DNA of 64,000 nucleotides from CBDBBY01 sp965203795. Lineage in GTDB: Bacteria; Pseudomonadota; Alphaproteobacteria; Rhodobacterales; Rhodobacteraceae. The stretch covers positions 2,232,001 to 2,296,000 of the forward strand of contig OZ241915.1 of the NCBI GenBank assembly GCA_965203795.1, given 5' to 3'. Made by a program: the position numbers and the translations under genes. Positions 54,782 to 62,939 of the stretch are shown here, piece by piece. Positions within the stretch are counted from its first letter, which is position 1; each line of letters starts with the position of its first letter. Under the pieces are notes generated by a model. The model was not told the origin of the DNA. It did not search any database and saw nothing but the letters and a program-made list of their open reading frames with translations.

Positions 54782-55945
54782 GTGGCTTGTTTTTCACACT
54801 TGATTCCCTTATGCGGCTTGTCGGCTCCGCGCAGCTTCGGCGCGGGACGGACAGGAGGCGGGACGATGCGGACAGGCGTTGAATTCGAGGTTTCGGACGA
54901 GCAGCGCAGGCGGCTCGAGGCGATCGCGAACGACGGCAACAGCAGGCTGAAACATGCGAGGCGGGCGCGGATCATCCTGCTGGCGGACCAGGGCCTGGGA
55001 ACGATGGCGATCGCGGCCGGGACCGGCGCGTCGAAGCCGACGGTCTGGCGCTGGCAGGAGCGGTTCATGGAGGAGGGGGTGGACGGCCTGCTCCGCGACA
55101 AGACCCGCAAGCCGGGGACGCCGCCGACGCCGGAGGCGAAGGTCCGCGAGCTCGTGGAGACGGCGCTGGCCCCGCCGCCTGGCGGGGAGACGCACTGGAC
55201 GGTGCGCGCCCTGGCGGCCGCGGTCGGCGTCGGAGCGTCGACGGCGCACGTCATCCTGACCCGCCACAGGATCGCGCCGCACCGCTGGCGGCATTTCAAG
55301 ATCTCGAAGGACCCGGAATTCGAGGAGAAAACCCGCGACATCACAGGGCTCTACATGAATCCGCCGGACCGGGCGGTCGTGCTGTCGATCGACGAGAAGA
55401 CGCAGATCCAAGCGCTCGCGCGAACGCAGAAGGGCCTGCCGATGAAGCCGGGGCGGCCCGCCACGATGACCCACGACTACAAGCGGCACGGCACCACGAA
55501 CCTGTTCGCCGCCCTGAACATCCTGGACGGGAAGGTCATCGGGCGACATGCCGAGCGCCACCGGAGCCGGGAGTTCATCGAGTTCCTCGACCAGGTCGAC
55601 AGCACGGTGCCCGCCGGGCTGGCCATCCACGCCATCCTCGACAACTACGCCGCCCACAAGCACGGGGCCGTCGGCGAATGGCTCGCGGACCACCCCCGCT
55701 GGACCTTCCACTTCACGCCCACGTCCTGCTCCTGGATGAACGCCGTCGAGGGCTTCTTCGGGAAGCTCGCCAGCCGCCGGCTCCGGCGCGGCGCCCACGA
55801 CTCCGTCGAGCAACTCGAGAAGTCGATCATGGAATTCATCGAACTGCACAACGGGAAGGAGGCGAAAGCCTACAACTGGACGGCAAGCCCGGAACGCCTC
55901 ATCGCCGCACGGCAAAGAGGGTACCATCTGTCTGAATCATGCCAC
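54782..55945 (+). mobile_element. IS630-family insertion sequence, complete
   Basis: The element is about 1.16 kb, bounded by short inverted ends (GTGGC and GCCAC immediately inside) and flanked by TA at 54780-54781 and 55946-55947, the target duplication expected for IS630. Both ends read CTAG with the flanks, a preferred target of several IS630 elements. It carries one intact transposase gene. The right junction falls in the stop codon of the minus-strand retropepsin-like gene. Confidence 0.85.
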
Positions 55946-55948
55946 TAG
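54866..55948 (+). CDS. IS630 family transposase
   Basis: This 360-residue DDE transposase is related to Tc1/mariner enzymes. The N-terminal half has two helix-turn-helix parts (MAIAAGTGASKPTVWRWQ, LAAAVGVGASTAHVIL). The catalytic triad is visible: Asp in VVLSIDEKTQIQAL, Asp in HAILDNYAAHK and Glu in WMNAVEGFFGKL. The ATG has a perfect AGGAGG site ahead of it. The stop codon TAG is formed by the TA target duplication and the next base, so the gene runs to the very end of the element. It looks intact and may be active. Confidence 0.95.
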   Translation: MRTGVEFEVSDEQRRRLEAIANDGNSRLKHARRARIILLADQGLGTMAIAAGTGASKPTVWRWQERFMEEGVDGLLRDKTRKPGTPPTPEAKVRELVETALAPPPGGETHWTVRALAAAVGVGASTAHVILTRHRIAPHRWRHFKISKDPEFEEKTRDITGLYMNPPDRAVVLSIDEKTQIQALARTQKGLPMKPGRPATMTHDYKRHGTTNLFAALNILDGKVIGRHAERHRSREFIEFLDQVDSTVPAGLAIHAILDNYAAHKHGAVGEWLADHPRWTFHFTPTSCSWMNAVEGFFGKLASRRLRRGAHDSVEQLEKSIMEFIELHNGKEAKAYNWTASPERLIAARQRGYHLSESCH

Positions 55949-56416
55949 AAGGCCAAGCTGAACGTTCCTTCCGTCCCATTGTAAACGAATATTGCATGCA
56001 CGAGCAGGTCGCGGCCGATCAAGGCTATAGTCCCATCAACGGCCAGGCAACTCGACACCAAAACCTGCTTCCACGTCGAAGTGCAGGCCAGGAAGCATCA
56101 TCTTGCCTGTGTACAACGGAACGTCATTCTCGCGATGAGATACTGATGCCATCTTGCTCGTGCCGACTGTTGGCAGCCCAGCCCGCACTGCAGCGGAATT
56201 GTCGAAGCAGGAACAAGTTGCTCCGGTGTCAATCAACGCAAATCCGGTTACCGGTTCGGGAACTGGCGATCCCGATTCGCCTCGTAAGAGTTGAACAGCA
56301 TCTGGAACGGCTATCGTAACAGGAACAATCGGTCCTCCGGCTATTAGCCCTCCTGGTGCCGGTTCCATACCGGCTTTGTCATCTCCGCTGCCAACGCGAA
56401 AATTCACTATCGGCAC
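55945..56416 (-). pseudogene. Retropepsin-like aspartyl protease, frameshifted
   Basis: From ATG 56416 the frame encodes a protein with the aspartyl protease signature ALIDTGATCSCFD and a beta-rich core, then stops at 56036 (ELPGR). One base off, the next frame reads DGTIALIGRDLLVHAIFVYNG and ends TFSLAF with TAG at 55945-55947, the normal end of this family. An extra T near 56036 would explain the break, giving a product of about 155 residues when corrected. The final stop lies in the CTAG at the IS630 junction. It overlaps the upstream DUF5678 gene by 10 bp, so the pair is an operon. The frameshift may be real or a sequencing error. Confidence 0.75.
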
Positions 56417-56697
56417 AGCGGTATCCCCAACGCGAGCGCAGGTACATACCCGACGGGTGTATCTTCCCCTGTGAGTCTCACGAGAAACGGGCCTGTGCCG
56501 TAACGACGGTACCCTTCAACAATCGCCTGTTCTCGTGTTGCGAAGCTGCCTATCAGCTTTGAACCCTTGATGAGCAGATGACGGTTAATGTGTTCTCGGA
56601 TCAGTTCGTCCTTCCCGGACTCGTAGAAACTGATCTCTTCGCCAAGCAACGGCTTCGTGCCCAAATCCTTGGCAGCACTTGCCGATTCAGTAGTCAT
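56407..56697 (-). CDS. Small DUF5678-like protein paired with the protease
   Basis: This 96-residue protein begins MTTESASAAKDLG and has ISFYESGKDELIREH, LLIKGSKLIGSF and GYRRYGTGPFLVR, a pattern I know from small DUF5678-type proteins found directly upstream of retropepsin-like genes. ATG 56697 was chosen because GAGGGG lies eight bases before it; a longer upstream reading is less plausible. It overlaps the protease start by 10 bp, indicating coupling. The function of the pair is not established. Confidence 0.7.
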   Translation of the reverse strand: MTTESASAAKDLGTKPLLGEEISFYESGKDELIREHINRHLLIKGSKLIGSFATREQAIVEGYRRYGTGPFLVRLTGEDTPVGYVPALALGIPLCR

Positions 56698-56883
56698 CTT
56701 CGTATCCCCTCTCTCATGCGCAGATCGAAGTTGATCCTCCGACACGTTGTGCGAACTGCAGTTTCTGCTCTTGGTATCGCAGGACGTTTCGTCGATTAAG
56801 CTAGGGCCTGTTAACGCTTGCGTCAAGATCGGATCTGTGGCAAGTTGTTGTCAAGAAAAAAAACAAGCGAGCAGTTCCCAATC

Positions 56884-57087
56884 ATGACCTGCATCACCGA
56901 AGAGCATTGCGCTTTGCTGCATCCCCATCTGCCGGTCCAGCGCGGCAATGTGCTGATTCCGAACATCGTCATCGTCAATGCCTTGCTGCACATTCTTGAG
57001 AACGGCTGCAAGTGGTGCGCCCTTCCGGAGCGCTGCGGCAAATGGCACACGGCCTGCATGCGGCTGCGCCGAGGCGGAATCGGCTGA
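56884..57087 (+). pseudogene. IS5-family transposase N-terminal fragment
   Basis: Sixty-seven codons with the DUF4096-type N-terminal domain of IS5/IS427 transposases: the C-terminal part NALLHILENGCKWCALPERCGKWHT matches the family pattern (N-A-I-L-Y-x-x-x-x-G-C-x-W-R-x-L-P-x-x-F-G-x-W). It stops after GGIG, and no catalytic domain follows, so it is a dead fragment. It abuts the truncated PIN-like gene. Confidence 0.75.
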
Positions 57088-57094
57088 AGGCAGA

Positions 57095-57451
57095 AGGCGC
57101 GGAATCAATCTTCCAAACTTATCGGGACTTCAGTGAATTGCAGTGCGACCAGTGCAGAACCGCACGCTGTTGCCTCTTGTTACGAGCTTGGGCGAAGGGG
57201 AAATGGAGGTTTTAGCTCTCGGCTTGGAATCGCCGAACCATTTGCTTATATTTGATGATCTTGGTGCGCGGCGGCACGCGGATGCCGCCGACCTTAATAC
57301 CGCCGGCACGCTCGGCGTCTTGGTTCTTGCAAAGGCACGAGGCTTGATTGACGACGTTCACCAGATTCTGCGTCAGCTTCAGGAACTGCAATTTCGAGTC
57401 GACGCCAAAACTCTCAGGATAATCCATAATTTGGCCGAAGAATTTAGCTGA
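57095..57451 (+). pseudogene. DUF3368 PIN-like toxin fragment, 5'-truncated
   Basis: The frame reads IAVRPVQNRTLL, then SLGEGEMEVLALGLE, LLIFDDLGARRHA and TAGTLGVLVLAKARGLIDDV, which is the C-terminal two-thirds of a DUF3368 (PIN-domain-like) VapC-type toxin. A TGA stands where a Trp would be expected just before IAVRPV, and the N-terminal part with the first catalytic Asp is missing, replaced by the IS5-type fragment. No antitoxin (UPF0175) is next to it. It is most likely a remnant of a toxin-antitoxin locus. Confidence 0.72.
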
Positions 57452-57654
57452 AGGACGCAGTCGCGTGTCCGCTAGGAGCCTATCACAAAACGCGATAGGT
57501 TCGCGTCTTGGAACCATTATTTGATGCTTCTCGATCAACGTCGTGTTTCGCCGCCATCGGTCAACGACCATGTTTCTGGCAGTAGCCGATTGACGCCGTT
57601 CATTTGCGACTTGGTTCGGAGTCGGATAGACCTAGCCGGGATCGGATCCTGAAA

Positions 57655-58128
57655 ATGCTAACGGAGCGGATGCAGAGTCTGGTACGTGCCCATCCGGCCG
57701 GAATGGTCGCGACCGTCAACGAAGACGGAACGCCGGCCGTCTCGCCGAAAGGCACTTTCGTTGTGCTCTCGCCCGAGGCGATTGCGTTCGGAAACATCAG
57801 GTCGCCAGGCACCATCAGGAATCTTCGGCGCCGTCCGGATGTCGAGGCGTGTTTTCTCGACGTACTGGAACGCGTCGCGGTTCGAGTCCGAGGCATCGCG
57901 ACGATCACGCGAAGGGCGGACTGCGGCCCGGACCTGCTCGCGGAATTTGAAAACGCTTGGCCGGAGTACGTGTCCAGGATGGAGGATATCGTGACTATCG
58001 CGGTCGGCTCTGCACAACTGATCCGTTCGCCGGCCTATGACATCGGCCACAATGCGGCGGGTCTGCGCAAGGCGAACCTTGACCGGCTGCACAAGCTGTC
58101 AAGAATCGCCGATGGCGCGGACGATTGA
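57655..58128 (+). CDS. Pyridoxamine 5'-phosphate oxidase-like flavin/heme-binding protein
   Basis: This 157-residue split-barrel protein of the PNPOx-like superfamily. The N-terminal AHPAGMVATVNEDGTPAVSPKG is the conserved strand-turn of the fold, followed by IAFGNIRSPGTIRNLRRRPDVEACFLD. Members bind FMN, F420 or heme, but the precise ligand cannot be told. I chose ATG 57655; an upstream TTG at 57604 would add 17 residues. It stands alone and is convergent with the next GNAT gene. Confidence 0.85.
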   Translation: MLTERMQSLVRAHPAGMVATVNEDGTPAVSPKGTFVVLSPEAIAFGNIRSPGTIRNLRRRPDVEACFLDVLERVAVRVRGIATITRRADCGPDLLAEFENAWPEYVSRMEDIVTIAVGSAQLIRSPAYDIGHNAAGLRKANLDRLHKLSRIADGADD

Positions 58129-58226
58129 ACGATATCCGCACCGCTGCGGGCTCAAGAGGACCGCGCGTTCCGACCATCAGTTCCGCGGGTCGAGTTTGCG
58201 GTCGGCCGCGGCTCGGCTGATAGCCT

Positions 58227-58946
58227 TCAGCCTGCCACTCTCGACCTGATTTCGGCCAAGCTGGCGACTTGCGTGCCGTCAGCGTTGAAATTCGCGGGGT
58301 CCAGCCAATCGGTGAACGCGGCTTCCAGAACCGGCCATTCCGTGTCGATCACCGAGTACCAAGCGGTATCCCGGTTACGGCCTTTGTAGACCACGGCTTG
58401 GCGGAAGACGCCTTCGAACCTGAAACCGAGCCGCGCCGCCGCATTCCGGGAACGTTCGTTCAGGGCATCGCACTTCCACTCGTACCGCCGATAGCCGAGC
58501 TCCCTGAACGCCCTCCTCATCATGAGGAGCATGGCTTCGGTCGCCGCCATCGTTCGCTGAAGCGGCGGGGAATAAGCAATGTTCCCGACCTCAATGACGC
58601 CGTTGCACGGGTCTATCCGGAGAAAGCTTGCAAGGCCTGCCGCCTTGCCGGAGGCCTTGTCCATGATCGCATGGAACATCGGATCGTTTCCCACGCAGTA
58701 CGCTTCAAGCCAGTCCCGGAATTCCTCCAGTCCGGGAAACGGGCCGTATGACATGTAGGTCCAGATTCGGCCTTCGCGATCCGCCCGAAACGCGGCGTGC
58801 AGATCCGCCGCGTGCCGACGCACATCGATAGGCTCGACGATGCAATGCGTGCCCTGCATGGGCGTTCGAGGCGGTGGCGGGCGCGGGCGCCAGTCCGCGA
58901 CAGGCGGGCCAATCGGCTGGCCGAACCGGTTCCGCAATTCCGTCAT
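58227..58946 (-). CDS. GNAT family N-acetyltransferase (RimJ/RimL-like)
   Basis: This 239-residue acetyltransferase_3-type protein has the pattern GLASFLRIDPCNGVIEVGNIAYSP, then QRTMAATEAMLLMMRRAFRELGYRRYEWKCDALNERSRNAAARLGFRFEGVFR, characteristic of the RimJ/RimL group often seen in proteobacteria. Likely substrates are proteins or small amines, unknown here. It starts at ATG 58946, 111 bp from the tRNA-Tyr gene on the same strand. Length is normal for the group. Confidence 0.9.
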   Translation of the reverse strand: MTELRNRFGQPIGPPVADWRPRPPPPRTPMQGTHCIVEPIDVRRHAADLHAAFRADREGRIWTYMSYGPFPGLEEFRDWLEAYCVGNDPMFHAIMDKASGKAAGLASFLRIDPCNGVIEVGNIAYSPPLQRTMAATEAMLLMMRRAFRELGYRRYEWKCDALNERSRNAAARLGFRFEGVFRQAVVYKGRNRDTAWYSVIDTEWPVLEAAFTDWLDPANFNADGTQVASLAEIRSRVAG

Positions 58947-59057
58947 GATGGCAAACTAGCCCGCGCGCGGCCAACGCCGCAATTCCGATGAGTGCGGCCG
59001 CGCAGATCGAGGACGCGATTCCGGCAGCTCAGGCAAGCGGCCTATTGCGGGAAGAAA

Positions 59058-59141
59058 TGGTGGGCGACCTTGGAATCGAACCAAGCATGGGTTTCCCCGG
59101 CGGAGTTACAGTCCGCTGCCGCACCTTGCAGCCCGTCGCCC
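59058..59141 (-). tRNA. tRNA-Tyr (GTA)
   Basis: On the minus strand, acceptor GGGCGAC pairs with GTCGCCC, the discriminator is A, and CCA is encoded at 59060-59058. The anticodon stem GCGGA/TCCGC encloses CTGTAAC (anticodon GTA), a short variable arm (GGG-GAAA-CCC) is present as in class II tRNAs, and the T-arm has GGTTCGATTCC. The D-arm is unusual: the base after the acceptor is G, not T. It lies near rlmB, where alphaproteobacteria usually have it. Confidence 0.88.
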
Positions 59142-59340
59142 TATACGCGGCCGCGTGCGCAAAGGCACGCCAACCGACACGGGCAGCTAATTTCCGCGCC
59201 GCACGAAGTCAATCAAATTGTCTTGGATGCTTCGCCGCAATCCGTCTGCGGTTCGCAAGCTGTTGCCCAGTTGCGCTCTCGTTGCTAGTCGCCTGAGCAC
59301 GGACAAGATTTGCGCAAAATGCTGCGGCGGGAGCCTGCTG

Positions 59341-60219
59341 ATGGAATTCGAATGCGTAGCCGACTGCCGGAACCTTCTCGGCGAGTCCTGCTTTTGGGAC
59401 CCGCGCGACGGCATGCTTTGGTGGACCGACATCGAGGGCCGCCGAGCGTGCCGCTTGAACGGCGACGGAACCGTGTCCGAGTTTCAACTCCCGGATCGTG
59501 CAGGATTCATTCTTCCACGCCGCGAACCGGGATTCGTTATCGGCTTCGCGGGCCGGATCGCTTTGGCGGACCAGGAACTCAGAACGTTCGAGCACATCGC
59601 CGACATCGAACCCGGCATCTCCCGCACCCGGATCAACGACGCGGCAGTCGACCCGCATGGCGGCATCGTGTTCGGCACATACGACGAGACAGCCGACAGG
59701 TCCGCCCGGAAGCCGGTTGCGAGTGTCTACCGCCTTGCCCCAGACGGTTCGGTTTCCAAGCTCTTCGGCGGAATCATTGTAACGAACGGCCTGGAGTTCT
59801 CGCTCGACGGCCGAACGATGTATTTCGCCGATACTAGCGACGGAACCATACGGCGCTATTCGGCAAATGAGTCGTTGGCGTCCGTCGAACCGCTGGAGCG
59901 CCTCGCGGAAGCCGACATCGCCGACGGCAAGCCTGACGGCGCGACCATCGACAGCGTCGGCAACTACTGGAGCGCCAGGGTCCGAGGCGGATGCGCGGCA
60001 TGCATCTCCCCCGATGGCCGCTTGCTGAAGACAATCGCGATTCCATCGAATTGCCCGACCTGCCTCGCGTTTGGCGGCCCCGATCTCAGGGATCTGTACG
60101 CGACTTCGCTTCGGGTCGGGCAATCGGACGCCGAACTTGCCGAATTCCCGTGCTCCGGCGGCCTGTTCAAAGCCCGATCTGACATTCCCGGGCGTCCGCA
60201 GCCACTGTGCGCCCTTTGA
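59341..60219 (+). CDS. SMP-30/gluconolactonase family protein
   Basis: This 292-residue six-bladed beta-propeller of the SMP-30/gluconolaconase/LRE family. The N-terminal CRNLLGESCFWDP has the metal-binding Glu, then SRTRINDAAVDPHGG, TNGLEFSLDGRTMYFADTSDGTI and KPDGATIDSVGNYWSA provide the other conserved Asn and Asp residues. Such enzymes hydrolyse sugar lactones using calcium or zinc; here the substrate is not known. I chose ATG 59341, with GGGAG seven bases before. It is divergent from tRNA-Tyr and upstream of rlmB. Confidence 0.9.
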   Translation: MEFECVADCRNLLGESCFWDPRDGMLWWTDIEGRRACRLNGDGTVSEFQLPDRAGFILPRREPGFVIGFAGRIALADQELRTFEHIADIEPGISRTRINDAAVDPHGGIVFGTYDETADRSARKPVASVYRLAPDGSVSKLFGGIIVTNGLEFSLDGRTMYFADTSDGTIRRYSANESLASVEPLERLAEADIADGKPDGATIDSVGNYWSARVRGGCAACISPDGRLLKTIAIPSNCPTCLAFGGPDLRDLYATSLRVGQSDAELAEFPCSGGLFKARSDIPGRPQPLCAL

Positions 60220-60320
60220 CCGGGCGCAAGAAATCCCCAAGGCCGCGACCGCAATGATCCACGGGTTCGGCAACGCATCGCGGCTGACCGCCGAACCGGA
60301 TAAGCGGACCATCGGATTCC

Positions 60321-61133
60321 ATGGCCGCGGGCGGGCGTGAATCCCGGAAATCGCGAAGCCGCCGCGCTGGCGGCCCTCGCGCTGCGCGCCAAGCCGCGGC
60401 AAGCTCCGAATTCTGGATTTTCGGATTGCATGCGGTGCGCAACGCGCTGGAGAATCCCCGCCGAAACAAACTGCGCCTGATCGCGACCAGGAACGCCCAG
60501 CAAAAGCTGACGGACGCTATCGAACAATCCGGCCTTGTTCCCGATCTTGCGGACTCGCGGGCTTTCCCGGCGCCCTTGGATCCGTCGTCCGTGCATCAGG
60601 GAGCGGCGCTTGCGGTGGAGTCCTTGGATTGGGGAAGCACCAACGACGTTTGCGGCCGCGAAGGCGCAGTGGCGAGCACTGTCGTTCTGCTGGACCGGAT
60701 ATCCGACCCGCGGAACATCGGAGCGGTGCTTCGCGCGGCAAGGGTGTTAGGAGCGCGGGCGGTGATCGCTCCTCGGCGGCATGCGCCACCGGAAACCGGC
60801 GCTCTCGCGAAAGCTGCGTCGGGCGCCCTCGAGCACGTCCCATACCTCAGAGTGCAGAACCTGGCCCGCGAAATTGCCGCTTTGCGCGACATGGGCTACA
60901 CGATCATCGGCCTTGACGCGGACAGCGAAGCCGCATTGGACGACGTCCTGCGCGGCTTGGCGACCCGCCGCGTGGCGCTCGCTCTGGGTTCCGAAGGTTC
61001 AGGCCTGCGCGAGTCGACAAAGAGCGGCTGCGACGCGCTGGCGCGCATCGCGCCTGCGGGCGCGGGCACGCTGAACGTTTCGAATGCGGCGGCGATCGCA
61101 CTCTACGCGGCTTCGAAGGCGGGACCGGTATAA
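60321..61133 (+). CDS. rlmB: 23S rRNA Gm2251 methyltransferase RlmB
   Basis: This 270-residue SpoU-family (SPOUT) methyltransferase modifies G2251 in the 23S rRNA peptidyl-transferase P loop. After an Arg-rich tail (RESRKSRSRRAGG) there is the substrate-binding domain (FWIFGLHAVRNALENP) and the catalytic domain with motif 1 VVLLDRISDPRNIGAVLRAA, motif 2 ALALGSEGSGLRE and motif 3 NVSNAAAIALY. It has the usual length. In alphaproteobacteria rlmB is found near tRNA-Tyr, as here. Confidence 0.93.
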   Translation: MAAGGRESRKSRSRRAGGPRAARQAAASSEFWIFGLHAVRNALENPRRNKLRLIATRNAQQKLTDAIEQSGLVPDLADSRAFPAPLDPSSVHQGAALAVESLDWGSTNDVCGREGAVASTVVLLDRISDPRNIGAVLRAARVLGARAVIAPRRHAPPETGALAKAASGALEHVPYLRVQNLAREIAALRDMGYTIIGLDADSEAALDDVLRGLATRRVALALGSEGSGLRESTKSGCDALARIAPAGAGTLNVSNAAAIALYAASKAGPV

Positions 61134-61242
61134 CGCGCGCCCGGGCCGTCCGGCCAAACCGGCAGCGCTGGCAGCGGTTGTCCGTGTATGCCTTGCGACG
61201 CCGCCCCAACCGCCGTGGGAAAGAATGACAAGGAAGCAGCGG

Positions 61243-61722
61243 ATGGACGAAAGCTACCCCGACGACGAGCTGCGGCGCATCCTCAAATCCGTAAAGACCT
61301 TCATTTGCGTGGGAGTTTCCACCAATCCCGTCCGCCCGTCGTATTTTGTCGGCCGGTATCTGGTCCAGAAGGGATACAAGGTCATTCCGGTGAATCCCGC
61401 GTACGCTGGCGAATCGCTGTTCGGCGAACGCGTGCGCGACAGTCTCGATGCAATCCCCGCCGATGAGCATGTGGACGTGCTCGACATCTTCCGAAGGCCC
61501 GAAGAGGTTCCCGCTCTCGTCGAGGCGGCCCTGGACCGTTTTCCCTCGCTCAAAGTCGTTTGGATGCAATTCGGGATCCGGCATCCGGGCGCGGCGGAGC
61601 TGGCGAGGTCGCGCGGGCTTGCGGTGATTCAGAACCGGTGCCCGAAGATCGAGTACCAGCGTTTGTTCTGGGAGCTGAGGATGGCGGGGTTCAACACCGG
61701 CGTGCTGTCTTCAAAACTGTAA
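61243..61722 (+). CDS. CoA-binding protein (YccU-like)
   Basis: This 159-residue CoA-binding Rossmann protein of the YccU family contains SVKTFICVGVSTNPVRPSY, GYKVIPVNP, VDVLDIFRRPEEVP, VVWMQFGI and IQNRCPKIEY. ATG 61243 is preceded by AGGAAG and gives a typical product; ATG 61225 would add six residues. In alphaproteobacteria this gene type is commonly directly upstream of metY, but here the DUF3883 gene is inserted between them. Confidence 0.92.
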   Translation: MDESYPDDELRRILKSVKTFICVGVSTNPVRPSYFVGRYLVQKGYKVIPVNPAYAGESLFGERVRDSLDAIPADEHVDVLDIFRRPEEVPALVEAALDRFPSLKVVWMQFGIRHPGAAELARSRGLAVIQNRCPKIEYQRLFWELRMAGFNTGVLSSKL

Positions 61723-61825
61723 CGATGGCGGCCGCCGCGCATTTTCGGCGCTTGCCGCCGCCAGCTCTCGGCTTCAGAATTCGTTGCGAACGAATTCGCC
61801 GGTTGCACTCCTTGCTCAGACGCAA

Positions 61826-62713
61826 ATGAACAGTTCCTGGTCGACAACCGAGAACGAAATGATCGCCGCTGATTATTTCGATATGCTCGGAAAGGAGCTG
61901 AGCGGCGAACGTTATTCCAAGACCAAGCATCGCCTCGCGTTGATGGACAAGATCAGCAGATCGAATGGATCAATAGAGTTCAAGCACCAGAACATCAGCG
62001 CCGTTCTTGCGGTATTGGGCTTGCCGTACATCCGAGGGTACAAGCCGCGCCGCAATTTCCAAGTGACGCTTGCGCATGCCGTGAGCGAATTCATTGGCGA
62101 CAACCCAAGTTTCTACGATTCGCTGTCGGGAACTGACGCTTCCATCGTTCCGGCGTTCCAGGAAGCGGAACCGCTCATCCCGATCGAAGGCCCGCCGACC
62201 GAGCACGACAATTTCGCGCCGGACGCGATCGAAGGCGTGTTCCGGATCTTCAAGCAGTTCGAACGTCCGGAAGCGAGGGACGCCAGGAACCGAGCGCTCG
62301 GAGAGGCGGGCGAGAAGGCGGTGGTGCTGCATGAACAGCACCGCCTTCTCGAGCTTGGGCGACCGGATCTTTCGGAACGCGTCGAATGGACCGCAAAGGA
62401 AAGGGGCGACGGTTTCGGTTTCGACGTGCGCTCCTTCTTCGGAAGCGGCGAGACGGCCGGCCGGGAGCTCTTGCTGGAAGTGAAAACGACAGGCGGTCCC
62501 AAATCCACGCCGTTCTACATCACGAGGAACGAGCTGCATGTCGCGTCCGAACGGAAGGACAGCTACCGGCTGATCAGGCTTTACAATTTCAGGTTCGAAG
62601 ATCTGCGGGCCGGGTACAAGCTGAAGCCTCCGCTTGAGAATCGCGTGGAACTCCAGCCGACGGTCTACCGCGCGAGCCCGTCGTTCCTGACAGGAACGGC
62701 GTCCCAACTGTGA
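61826..62713 (+). CDS. DUF3883 domain protein (PD-(D/E)XK nuclease-like)
   Basis: This 295-residue protein has a C-terminal DUF3883 domain: GEAGEKAVVLHEQHRL is followed by GFDVRSFFG and ELLLEVKTT, a D...ExK arrangement like PD-(D/E)XK nucleases, and then TRNELHVASERKDSYRLIRLYNF. The N-terminal half is helical (YSKTKHRLALMDKIS, GSIEFKHQNISAVLAVLG) and may recognise DNA. The domain occurs in restriction and defence proteins; nuclease activity is inferred. It stands alone between the CoA-binding gene and metY, and looks like an accessory insertion. Confidence 0.82.
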   Translation: MNSSWSTTENEMIAADYFDMLGKELSGERYSKTKHRLALMDKISRSNGSIEFKHQNISAVLAVLGLPYIRGYKPRRNFQVTLAHAVSEFIGDNPSFYDSLSGTDASIVPAFQEAEPLIPIEGPPTEHDNFAPDAIEGVFRIFKQFERPEARDARNRALGEAGEKAVVLHEQHRLLELGRPDLSERVEWTAKERGDGFGFDVRSFFGSGETAGRELLLEVKTTGGPKSTPFYITRNELHVASERKDSYRLIRLYNFRFEDLRAGYKLKPPLENRVELQPTVYRASPSFLTGTASQL

Positions 62714-62939
62714 CTCGCATGCCGGTCGAACTTCCAATGCGCTGCGGCGCGAAGGAAATTCTTCCTTGGTCGCGCCGCCTTCGCGGCTTCGGCCTTGAAC
62801 TCCTCCCCAATCGAACTAAACGGGCGCAATCGTTCCATCCCGTGTCGGCGCCGTCCGTTGCCCCTGCCCGTTTCACCGGCGCATTCGGCGGAAGGCGCCG
62901 TCCGAATTCCGCTGATCAAGCCCTTACCGGAGACTGAAC

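Noticed and set aside
58992..59296. Plus-strand frames of about 100 codons near 59.0-59.3 kb
   Set aside because: They translate the antisense of tRNA-Tyr and its flanks, a common spurious call.
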